A DNA stretch of 64,000 bases, taken from NCBI GenBank assembly GCA_031414415.1, contig JANNVK010000070.1:1-64000 (forward strand), read 5' to 3'. A model generated the notes under the pieces. The model did no database searches. It was not told the origin of the DNA and saw only the letters and a list, made by a program, of their open reading frames with translations. This DNA comes from JANNVK01 sp031414415 (GTDB taxonomy: Bacteria > Acidobacteriota > Blastocatellia > Pyrinomonadales > Pyrinomonadaceae). The translations under genes and the position numbers were made by a program. Of the stretch, positions 16,923 to 23,852 are shown piece after piece. Each line of letters starts with the position of its first letter. The stretch's first letter is position 1.

Positions 16923-17930
16923 ATGGACAAAAAACTTGACTTTCAACATCCAGACAAATGGCTCAAAGCGTCACCGTCATTTTCAGCTAACGAGTTAATT
17001 GAGTGTGAAAAATGTGGACGAAAAAACGCTCCAAATCGCTATAAATGTTTATATTGTGGCGACGATTTACCGATAACTGAAGAGCAAAAAACGTTACTAA
17101 AACCTCGTTTCAAAAAAATAGAACATTGGCAGAAAGGCTTTAATATCATCGCTTTATCAAATAATTTAGAATCCTTTTTTATGCCCGAACTCGCTTTGCA
17201 AATCAACCTTGAACCAAAATCTTTAGAACAGATTTTCGAAAAGCAGAAAAAATTGCCAATTGCCCGTGCTGAAACGTTTGAGGAGGCAGAAAAAATTAGC
17301 CAAGTTTTGCGTGAAAATGGAATTGCGACAATGATTTTGGATGATGAAATTTTGAAATCTGAAACGCCTCCGAGAAGACTTCGAGGTCTTGAATTTACCG
17401 AAACTTCTTTGAAACTTAATCTTTTTAACACTTCAGAAATAGTTGAAATCGAAAAAAATAATCTAAAATTGATAGTTTTGGGTGGAATATTTGAAAGAAA
17501 AATTGCCGCAACTGAGAAATATAACAAAAAAGACGAAAATAAAGTTTTGAACTCAAGTGAAACAAGTTCAGACGAACCTTTAATTGATATTTACTCTCGA
17601 GATGATGCAATCGGCTATCGAATTTCGACGAACGGTTTTGATTTTTCAAGTCTCGGTGCAGAAAAAAAACTTATCGCAGCTGAAAATATCAAAACTTTGT
17701 TAAATAGACTGAAAATATTTTTTCCGCAAGCAGAGTTTATCAGCGATTATGTAAAAATCAGACATCTTTTAAGTGAAATATGGTTAGTTGAACAAACAAA
17801 AAATTCGCTCGGTTTGAAATCGGGTAATTTTGGAAGCTATAATTTTGAAAATGTGACAACAATAAATAATCTTGAACAATTTACTAAATATTCGAGATTG
17901 CAATGGTATTTACTGAATGAAAAAATTTAA
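16923..17930 (+). CDS. Zinc-ribbon protein of unknown function, coupled to rlmB
   Basis: A 335-residue soluble protein. A zinc ribbon sits near the N-terminus (CEKCGRKNAPNRYKCLYCG, about residues 28-46). The rest is alpha/beta without a recognised family. A segment with ARAETFEEAEKISQVLRENGIATMILDDE resembles the short alpha/beta module of signal-transducing DUF2007-like domains, and LKLNLFNTSEIVEIEKNNLKLIVLG may be another. The rlmB ATG lies 14 bases upstream of this gene's stop, so the two genes are transcribed and probably translated together. A link to rRNA modification is inference from that overlap only. Confidence 0.75.
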   Translation: MDKKLDFQHPDKWLKASPSFSANELIECEKCGRKNAPNRYKCLYCGDDLPITEEQKTLLKPRFKKIEHWQKGFNIIALSNNLESFFMPELALQINLEPKSLEQIFEKQKKLPIARAETFEEAEKISQVLRENGIATMILDDEILKSETPPRRLRGLEFTETSLKLNLFNTSEIVEIEKNNLKLIVLGGIFERKIAATEKYNKKDENKVLNSSETSSDEPLIDIYSRDDAIGYRISTNGFDFSSLGAEKKLIAAENIKTLLNRLKIFFPQAEFISDYVKIRHLLSEIWLVEQTKNSLGLKSGNFGSYNFENVTTINNLEQFTKYSRLQWYLLNEKI

Positions 17931-18738
17931 TGATCAAGGTTCAAAGTTCAAAACTCGGGAAAAAACTGAGAATGTTAGAGAAACATTCGAACCACGAGCG
18001 GCACTTTTCGGTGTTTTGCCGATTGTTGAAGCCTTAAAATCTGACAAACGGCGGATAGAAAAAATCGTCGTTGCAGATGGTGGAAACGAACATCGTCTGA
18101 TTGAAATTGTTGGCTTGGCGAGAGAAAAGGGAATTCCGTTTCAGAGAGTTTCGCGTGAAAATTTGTCGCGATTGGTCGAATTTGGTGCGAATCATCAAGG
18201 CGTTGTCGCCTTTGCGGCGGCGGCAGATTATTCGCGTGAAGATGATTTGCTTGACGAAATTTCGGCTAGTGAAAATCCACTTTGCGTTGTTTTAGATGGA
18301 GTTGAAGATCCGCGAAATTTTGGTGCAATTTTGCGAACTGCTGAATGTGCGGGCGTAAACGGCGTTTTTATCCCTGAGCGAAGGGCAGTTGGGCTGACTG
18401 AAACAGTCGCAAAATCTTCCGCCGGAGCAACCGAATATGTTAAAGTTGCAAAAGTTTCTAACCTAAATCGTTTAATTGAAGACTTAAAATCGCGAAATAT
18501 TTGGGTTGTTGGCACAAGCGTCGAAACCGAGATGAATTATACAGATTGGGATTGGAATCAGCCGACGGCATTGGTTGTCGGAAGCGAAGGAAAAGGTTTG
18601 CATCGGCTTGTTGCAGAAAATTGCGATGCGTTAATTAAAATTCCGATGCTTGGCGAAATAGAGTCTTTGAACGTTTCGGTCGCAACCGGCGTAATACTTT
18701 TCGAAGCGATTCGGCAAAGAGAATCAAGTAAAAAGTAA
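17917..18738 (+). CDS. rlmB: 23S rRNA 2'-O-methyltransferase, RlmB/TrmH (SpoU) family
   Basis: A 273-residue protein. The N-terminal substrate-binding domain has LFGVLPIVEALKSDKRRIEKIVV and GVVAFAA. The C-terminal SPOUT domain has VVLDGVEDPRNFGAILRTAECAG, VVGSEGKGLHRLV and IPMLGEIESLNVSVATGVILFE, the three SpoU motifs that form the trefoil-knot SAM site. RlmB methylates G2251 of 23S rRNA; TrmH-like tRNA activity cannot be excluded from sequence alone. The first 20 residues are an extra basic stretch, partly built from a period-7 DNA repeat. The stop codon lies within another period-7 run. Confidence 0.9.
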   Translation: MKKFNDQGSKFKTREKTENVRETFEPRAALFGVLPIVEALKSDKRRIEKIVVADGGNEHRLIEIVGLAREKGIPFQRVSRENLSRLVEFGANHQGVVAFAAAADYSREDDLLDEISASENPLCVVLDGVEDPRNFGAILRTAECAGVNGVFIPERRAVGLTETVAKSSAGATEYVKVAKVSNLNRLIEDLKSRNIWVVGTSVETEMNYTDWDWNQPTALVVGSEGKGLHRLVAENCDALIKIPMLGEIESLNVSVATGVILFEAIRQRESSKK

Positions 18739-18762
18739 AAAGGCAAAAGTAAAAAGTAAGGA
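18728..18762 (+). repeat. Period-7 repeat across the rlmB stop
   Basis: Five heptamer units of the type GTAAAAA/GGCAAAA/GTAAGGA span the rlmB stop codon and end just before the next gene. The GTAAGGA unit also supplies an AAGGA ribosome-binding site for the zinc-ribbon gene at 18772. Confidence 0.65.
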
Positions 18763-18771
18763 AATAAAACT

Positions 18772-19326
18772 ATGTTTTGTCCAAAATGTGGAACGGAAAA
18801 TCCTGAAGACGGGATGTTTTGCCGAAGTTGTGGCGTAAATTTAGGAAATGTGAAAACGGCTTTGAGTGGAAACTTGCCCGTCAATGAAACTTATATTGAC
18901 GAAAAAGGCAAAACTCGTTCAAATAATCCAGACGATTTGTGGAGTGCAGCAATCCGAAATTTCGCGATGGGAATTGGGTTTTTAGTAATTTCTGCCGCAC
19001 TATTTACGACTGGCGTTGCTGGCGGTCGGGCGTGGTGGTGGGCTATGCTTTTTCCCGCGGCTTCATTTATCGCATCAGGACTTTCGCAGATGGCGAAAGT
19101 AAAAAGACTCGAAAAGAGAATGAAAGTTAATTTTGTTCATCCTAATATAACTGAGACGAACCAACAGCAAAACGTCCTTCCGCCAACACAAACAGATTAT
19201 GTAAAACCTTCGACAATCTACGATACCGGAGAATTAATCGAACGTCCGCCGAGCGTAATTGAAGGCACAACTCGTCATCTCGAAATCAACAAAGAAGGCG
19301 AAACGATGACTTTGCCAAAGCGATAA
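18772..19326 (+). CDS. Zinc-ribbon membrane protein, first of a tandem pair
   Basis: A 184-residue protein. The N-terminal zinc ribbon is CPKCGTENPEDGMFCRSCGVNL (two CxxC pairs, residues 3-21). Two membrane segments follow (about 62-82 and 88-104), then a basic stretch, and a C-terminal tail with the motif ELIERPPSVIEGTTRHLE. The gene at 19336 encodes a close relative with the same layout and tail motif, so the pair arose by tandem duplication. Function is unknown; such proteins are often annotated only as zinc-ribbon domain proteins. It is probably co-transcribed with rlmB (33-base gap). Confidence 0.8.
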   Translation: MFCPKCGTENPEDGMFCRSCGVNLGNVKTALSGNLPVNETYIDEKGKTRSNNPDDLWSAAIRNFAMGIGFLVISAALFTTGVAGGRAWWWAMLFPAASFIASGLSQMAKVKRLEKRMKVNFVHPNITETNQQQNVLPPTQTDYVKPSTIYDTGELIERPPSVIEGTTRHLEINKEGETMTLPKR

Positions 19327-19335
19327 TTTTAAGCT

Positions 19336-19836
19336 ATGTTTTGTCCAAAATGTGGAACTGAAAACCCAAACGATGGAAGATTTTGCAGAGTTTGCGGTGC
19401 AAATTTAGTGAATGTTTTAGCATTTGTTGAAGGCTCACTCGTAACTGAAAGTGAGTTTGTTGCTGACGAAAAAATTGCAAATCTTTACAGTTCTGGAATT
19501 AGAAATATTATTCTTGGCTTCGGATTTTTTCTGACAAGTATTTTTGTCAAATCAATACCTGGCGACACTTATTTTTGGCTATTGTTTATGATTCCTGCTT
19601 TTTGTTTGTTAGCAAGTGGAATTCCGCGAATCGTCAAATACGAAGAACTCAAAAAAGCAAATAAATTACGTTTGCCAGCGGCTCAAAATTTTGCTGAAAC
19701 TCAATTAAAACAAGCACTTCCACCATCACAAGTCGATTACATTAAACCGAATACAAAATTCAAAACTGAAGAATTAATCGAACGCCCGCCGAGTGTGACT
19801 GAAAGTACTACAAAAAATCTCGATTCCTTAAGATAA
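19336..19836 (+). CDS. Zinc-ribbon membrane protein, second of a tandem pair
   Basis: A 166-residue paralogue of the preceding protein, nine bases downstream. It shares the ribbon CPKCGTENPNDGRFCRVCGANL, two membrane segments (about 55-72 and 78-98) and the tail ELIERPPSVTESTTKNL. The linker between ribbon and membrane is shorter and different. Conservation of the tail across otherwise diverged copies suggests it is the functional or partner-binding part. A weak hairpin (GATGT-GTTAG-ACATC) lies just after the gene at about 19854-19868. Confidence 0.8.
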   Translation: MFCPKCGTENPNDGRFCRVCGANLVNVLAFVEGSLVTESEFVADEKIANLYSSGIRNIILGFGFFLTSIFVKSIPGDTYFWLLFMIPAFCLLASGIPRIVKYEELKKANKLRLPAAQNFAETQLKQALPPSQVDYIKPNTKFKTEELIERPPSVTESTTKNLDSLR

Positions 19837-19874
19837 TTGTAATCTTCCTTAATGGATGTGTTAGACATCTGAAA

Positions 19875-20426
19875 TTATTTTTTCTTTGGACGTTTTTTGT
19901 TTTCATAAAAAACTCTGCATCTTCCAGAACTCCCATTAATCGCATCTTCAAAATCAACATCAAGCCCTTGATGTCCAATTAAGATCCAATACCAGCCTGT
20001 TTTTGAGAAAAAAGGTTTTGATTTCGAAAACACTCCATCGCGAATTTCCTCGCTTGAATAGCGGACTTCTGAAATACTTAATTCAAATGTTGATAACGAA
20101 CCAAATTTATCGGAGGACATTTTGGGGTAATCTTTTGCGTTATTATCTGTCAAAAAAAAATAATTTCTTCTTTTCTCACTGATAATCGCAAAATTATCTC
20201 CGTGTTCTTTCTTAAACAATATTTTTATAGTTTCGCCTTTGAATGTTTTTTCCGTGCAACCTGTTATTTCGTTGTCTTTTTCCTTATTGGGCTTAGAATT
20301 ATCAATAGTTTTATTGATTTGTATTTGAGCCTTATCTCCAGTATTTGGAGTGGTTTGGGAAAAATTACACGAACTTAAAACTGATATAATGAAAATCAAG
20401 ATTAAAAGACGATTCAGGTTTTTCAT
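19875..20426 (-). CDS. Lipoprotein of unknown function
   Basis: A 183-residue protein starting at the ATG at 20426, which yields a lipoprotein signal with lipobox LSSC at about residue 20; the longer frame starts at a TTG. The mature part is polar at first (Asn/Lys-rich) and then has a beta-rich domain (KTFKGETIKILFKKEHGDNFAIIS and GWYWILIGHQGLDVDFEDAINGS). No family is recognised. It is followed on the same strand by no coupled gene. The lipoprotein gene at 20514 lies about 90 bases upstream, so the two may share a transcript. Confidence 0.65.
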   Translation of the reverse strand: MKNLNRLLILIFIISVLSSCNFSQTTPNTGDKAQIQINKTIDNSKPNKEKDNEITGCTEKTFKGETIKILFKKEHGDNFAIISEKRRNYFFLTDNNAKDYPKMSSDKFGSLSTFELSISEVRYSSEEIRDGVFSKSKPFFSKTGWYWILIGHQGLDVDFEDAINGSSGRCRVFYENKKRPKKK

Positions 20427-20513
20427 AAATATTCTTAACAAAAGATTTTAATTAATATGGTGAAAACTTTCACAAAATAACTCTAATTCTAATCTAATTT
20501 GTTTCTGTATAAA

Positions 20514-21152
20514 TCATAATGGTCCAGTATTAAAAGATAAAGTAACTATAAATTTGCCATTTTTCAATTTTCTGACCTTTTTCAGCATCACGGTTTCTTT
20601 TATTCCATCATCTTGAACTTCGATTTCTGTATCAAATTTTAGTTGTTTGGTTTTTTTAATATAGGAACTTAATGCTTTGATTTGATCACTGATTAAATTT
20701 GGTTCACGCATTCCAATTAACGTATCTTCAATCAACTCAACATTTTTTTTATACCAAAATCTGACAGCATCCGACTTGGGAGAAAATCTGTTTGTTTCAA
20801 AGCGAAAGATTAAGGTGAAATTTTCGCAACCAACATTTTCAATTGAGAGCAAATCACCATTATCAAATTGGATGGTTTCGTAGCCTAGATATTCAAACGG
20901 AAAATCTTTATTTTTTTCTAGTCTGAAAGTAGTATTTGGAAATTTTTCTTTTTTAATAATTGATTCGGGCTTGGCACGAACGCATTCAGGTGAATTTTTG
21001 TCATCATCTCCAACATTTTTAGTCTTTGAGGATATGGCATCTGCGGATTTTGATTCTTTAGACGGAAGTGAAATCGATTGAGATGTATTACAGCCATTAA
21101 AAATAACGATCGATAAGACTATTAACAAAAATCTATTGAAAATATTTTTCAT
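20514..21152 (-). CDS. Lipoprotein of unknown function (paralogue of the protein at 3225)
   Basis: A 212-residue protein with a lipoprotein signal (lipobox FNGC at about residue 21) and a Ser/Lys-rich linker. Its domain matches the secreted protein at 3225-3779: CVRAKPESIIKKEKFPNTTF, then NVGCENFTLIFRFET, FWYKKNVELIEDTLIG, FDTEIEV and VTLSFNTGPL. One paralogue is membrane-anchored and the other apparently free, a common split in exported families. Function is unknown. It lies 27 bases downstream of the M15-like peptidase gene on the same strand. Confidence 0.7.
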   Translation of the reverse strand: MKNIFNRFLLIVLSIVIFNGCNTSQSISLPSKESKSADAISSKTKNVGDDDKNSPECVRAKPESIIKKEKFPNTTFRLEKNKDFPFEYLGYETIQFDNGDLLSIENVGCENFTLIFRFETNRFSPKSDAVRFWYKKNVELIEDTLIGMREPNLISDQIKALSSYIKKTKQLKFDTEIEVQDDGIKETVMLKKVRKLKNGKFIVTLSFNTGPL

Positions 21153-21178
21153 ATGTTTTACCTGTACTGTTGCAACTA

Positions 21179-22045
21179 CTAAAACTGTAAGTGAAAATGA
21201 TCATCTTCAATCAAAGGGTCTCCGCCGTGTTTTCTGGTAATTTGAGAAAAGGTTTTTCTTTCAGCCATACTCATATCCGAAAATCTTATATCAGCTCCTC
21301 TATCTCTCAGATGTCTTGAGAGATAAATACCTTTGTTTATTTGATTTTGGATTACTGGTGTAATATCTTCTGCTATTTGATTTTCCGTTTTTCCATTTGC
21401 TTTACCTGCATCATAAACCTTTTTCACTTCGTTAGCGGCAACTTTATTACTGTAAAGATGAAATTTGCCCTTTTTTATTTGTGGAATCATAAGAAAAGCC
21501 TGCTCCGCTGCCGTTCGGTTCCCATCGGTAATCGTGATGGTTTTACCAGTAGCTTCGTGATAATCAGCAGCGATTTTTGTTAATTTTTCAACTACAAATG
21601 GCGAAAGTCTTATGTTTTGTCCTTCCTTTAATTTCGCAAATGGAATGACAGTTGAATTTTCATTAGAATCTTTTTCTTTGGGTGGCTTCACGGTTCTAGT
21701 AAAAGCAGTATCAATTTTCACGCATCTTGCAGCACTTGTAAATTTTTCGCTGTAACAATTTAGATAACCTTTGACGCGAACGAGGAGAATTGCACCGCTT
21801 GTATCTTGCAATAAATAAGTTAATTGCGAAGGGTTGAGGTTGTCAATAAATGAACGAGAAACTTCGATTAAATATTGATCTGAATAACCTTGATTTTTTA
21901 TTTGATTAAAGACTTCAGCTACAACGACAGTTTTATTAACGACATTTTCGGCAAGTTCTTTGCCTAAAGAATCAGTATAAAGACCAAAAGCATAACCTTT
22001 ATGTTTTGCGAGAATTCCGAGTGCTTCGGCTACTTCATCTCCCAT
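21179..22045 (-). CDS. M15/VanY-like zinc peptidase-related protein
   Basis: A 288-residue protein from the ATG at 22045, chosen because an AAGAGG ribosome-binding site lies six bases upstream; the longer frame begins at a TTG. The C-terminal domain has IRLSPFVVEKLTKIAADY, TITDGNRTAAEQAFLM, SRH245LRDRGAD252 and DDH283FH285LQF. The spacing S-x-H-x6-D and the terminal H-x-H match zinc ligands of M15 D,D-peptidases, although the Gly of the usual SxHxxG is replaced. The N-terminal 120 residues are unassigned. No signal peptide is seen with this start, which is odd for a murein enzyme. Confidence 0.6.
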   Translation of the reverse strand: MGDEVAEALGILAKHKGYAFGLYTDSLGKELAENVVNKTVVVAEVFNQIKNQGYSDQYLIEVSRSFIDNLNPSQLTYLLQDTSGAILLVRVKGYLNCYSEKFTSAARCVKIDTAFTRTVKPPKEKDSNENSTVIPFAKLKEGQNIRLSPFVVEKLTKIAADYHEATGKTITITDGNRTAAEQAFLMIPQIKKGKFHLYSNKVAANEVKKVYDAGKANGKTENQIAEDITPVIQNQINKGIYLSRHLRDRGADIRFSDMSMAERKTFSQITRKHGGDPLIEDDHFHLQF

Positions 22046-22107
22046 CAAAAACCTCTTACTAAAAAATATAAGTAACAAAATAACGCTACTCCGAAGAAAA
22101 TTTAAAG

Positions 22108-22947
22108 TCAAGATTTTTTTCTCAGATCCAAACGATGACCCGAAAGTCTTTCAATAACTTGCAGATACTTTCTTGGAAATAGTCTCGAAACGTAGTTAAT
22201 TGCGTGTGCGTCTTTGCCGATTAAAATTCGTGGATTTTTTGATTTGATTCCTCTAACAATTACGTCAGCCGCGGTTTCTGGAGTTGTTAAAGCGACTTTG
22301 TCGAAAAATTTAACACCTTGAGTTTTATAATCTTCCGGTGTTTTCTCGCCAAGTCGCGAGTTTCTGGCAATATTGGTTTTGATTCCGCCCGGATGAACGC
22401 TCGAAACGGAGACATTTGAGTCTTCAAGCTCGTGTTTAAGTGATTCAGTAAAACCGCGAACGGCAAACTTGCTCGCACAATATGCAGTTTGTTCCGGTGG
22501 TGCAACTAACCCGAAAACGCTCGAAATATTTACGATATGAGCCGAATCTTGCTGTTTCAAAATTGGCAAAAAAACCTTGCAACCATAAACCACGCCCCAA
22601 AAATTAATACTCATCAACCATTCAAAATCTTCGAGCGAAATTTGTTCGAAAGAACCGATAACTCCAACGCCTGCGTTATTTACAAGATGCGTTGCTCGTC
22701 CGTGTTTATCTAAAACTTCGCCTGCAAACCGCTGAACTTGGTCGAGTTTTGAGACATCTACAAAATGCTGTGAGACAGTAACATCGAGATTTTTGGTAAG
22801 TTCGAATGTTTCGTTTAAGCCTTGCTCGTTATAATCTGAAATCGCGATTCCGGCAATTTTTTCTTTTGCAAAACGTAACGCCAACGCACGCCCAATTCCC
22901 GAACCAGCACCAGTTATGACCGCAACCGAGTTTTTATTTAGTGACAT
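22108..22947 (-). CDS. Short-chain dehydrogenase/reductase (classical SDR)
   Basis: A 279-residue protein. The cofactor motif is TGAGSGIG (residues 12-19), followed by NNAG (90-93), the catalytic S143, and Y156-x3-K160 in AYCASKFAVRGF. A C-terminal LPRKYLQVIERLSGHRLDLR region is typical of SDRs acting on hydrophobic substrates. A conserved pattern GGIKTNIARNSR in the substrate loop is shared with many SDRs annotated as acyl or sterol oxidoreductases; the true substrate is unknown. The M15-like gene follows about 60 bases downstream. Confidence 0.9.
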   Translation of the reverse strand: MSLNKNSVAVITGAGSGIGRALALRFAKEKIAGIAISDYNEQGLNETFELTKNLDVTVSQHFVDVSKLDQVQRFAGEVLDKHGRATHLVNNAGVGVIGSFEQISLEDFEWLMSINFWGVVYGCKVFLPILKQQDSAHIVNISSVFGLVAPPEQTAYCASKFAVRGFTESLKHELEDSNVSVSSVHPGGIKTNIARNSRLGEKTPEDYKTQGVKFFDKVALTTPETAADVIVRGIKSKNPRILIGKDAHAINYVSRLFPRKYLQVIERLSGHRLDLRKKS

Positions 22948-23041
22948 ATTTTTAAAAAAATGAATAGTTTCACTTCAAACAAATTTTTGAATTTACAACG
23001 ATAATACACCAAACCGCATAAATTGTGGTAAGTTAATTTTT

Positions 23042-23791
23042 ATGGAAAAGCTCAAACAAATTCTCGTTATTTTAGCAACAATTATTACTATTTTCGTCAA
23101 TTATCTTGCCGGAACTGGATATATCGGAGGCAATACGCCGCAGATAATTTCCGAAAAATATCCAACATTTTTTACGCCAGCCGGATATGCTTTTTCAATT
23201 TGGGCTTTAATTTATTTTGGTTTAATTGCTTTTTCGATTTATCAAGCACTCCCAAAATATCTAAATAAATTTGGCGAAATCCGCACAGCTTATCTTGTTA
23301 GTTGTTTTGCTAATTGTGCTTGGATTTTTTTCTGGCATCACGATCATATTTTACTAAGTCTATTAACGATGTTTTTATTGCTTGGTTCGCTGGCTTTTAT
23401 TAACTCAAAGCTAATAAAAGTTGAAACACCGAGCGACAGACTTTTTGTCAAAGCTCCGTTTAATATCTATTTTGGTTGGGTTTCTGTCGCGACAGTTGTC
23501 AATTTTGCGATTGCCTTGCTTGCAAATGGAATAAATTTTTCGCCGATTGTCTCAATTCGTCTTGCGTCTGGTTTGATTATTATTGCAACAGTTCTTGGGA
23601 TAATTGTTCGCTGGAAACTACGAAATTTTCTCTTTTCGGCTGTTATTGCGTGGGCTGTAACCGCAATTGCGGTCAAACAAAATTTGCAAACCGGTCTGAC
23701 TGTAGTTGCCGCTTTTTGCGTTATTATTTCGCTGGTGACATCGCTCACAATTTTTCTTGATGATAAAAGAAATTTGAAACAACTTTCCTAA
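23042..23791 (+). CDS. TspO/MBR-related (tryptophan-rich sensory) membrane protein
   Basis: A 249-residue, very hydrophobic protein with about seven membrane segments. The first half shows the family pattern: FVNYLAGTGYIGG, then FTPAGYAFSIWALIYFGLIAFSIYQALP, CAWIFFWHHDHILLSLL, and later FNIYFGWVSVATVVNFAIAL. It is longer than canonical TspO (about 160 residues) and belongs to the larger TspO/MBR-related group. Binding of tetrapyrroles or a redox-sensing role is known for TspO but unproved for this group. It diverges from the SDR gene and converges on ppdK. Confidence 0.75.
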   Translation: MEKLKQILVILATIITIFVNYLAGTGYIGGNTPQIISEKYPTFFTPAGYAFSIWALIYFGLIAFSIYQALPKYLNKFGEIRTAYLVSCFANCAWIFFWHHDHILLSLLTMFLLLGSLAFINSKLIKVETPSDRLFVKAPFNIYFGWVSVATVVNFAIALLANGINFSPIVSIRLASGLIIIATVLGIIVRWKLRNFLFSAVIAWAVTAIAVKQNLQTGLTVVAAFCVIISLVTSLTIFLDDKRNLKQLS

Positions 23792-23824
23792 ACAGATGGT
23801 TTTACCGTCATCTTTAGGAAAGTT
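23781..23824. terminator. Hairpin between convergent genes
   Basis: AACTTTCCTAA and TTAGGAAAGTT pair over a stem that includes the stop of the TspO-like gene, with a second inner stem around GATGG/CCGTC. There is no strong T-run, so it may stabilise mRNA ends rather than terminate by itself. Confidence 0.4.
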
Positions 23825-23852
23825 ACGTCAGAATTTTTCTCGCCAAAAAAGT

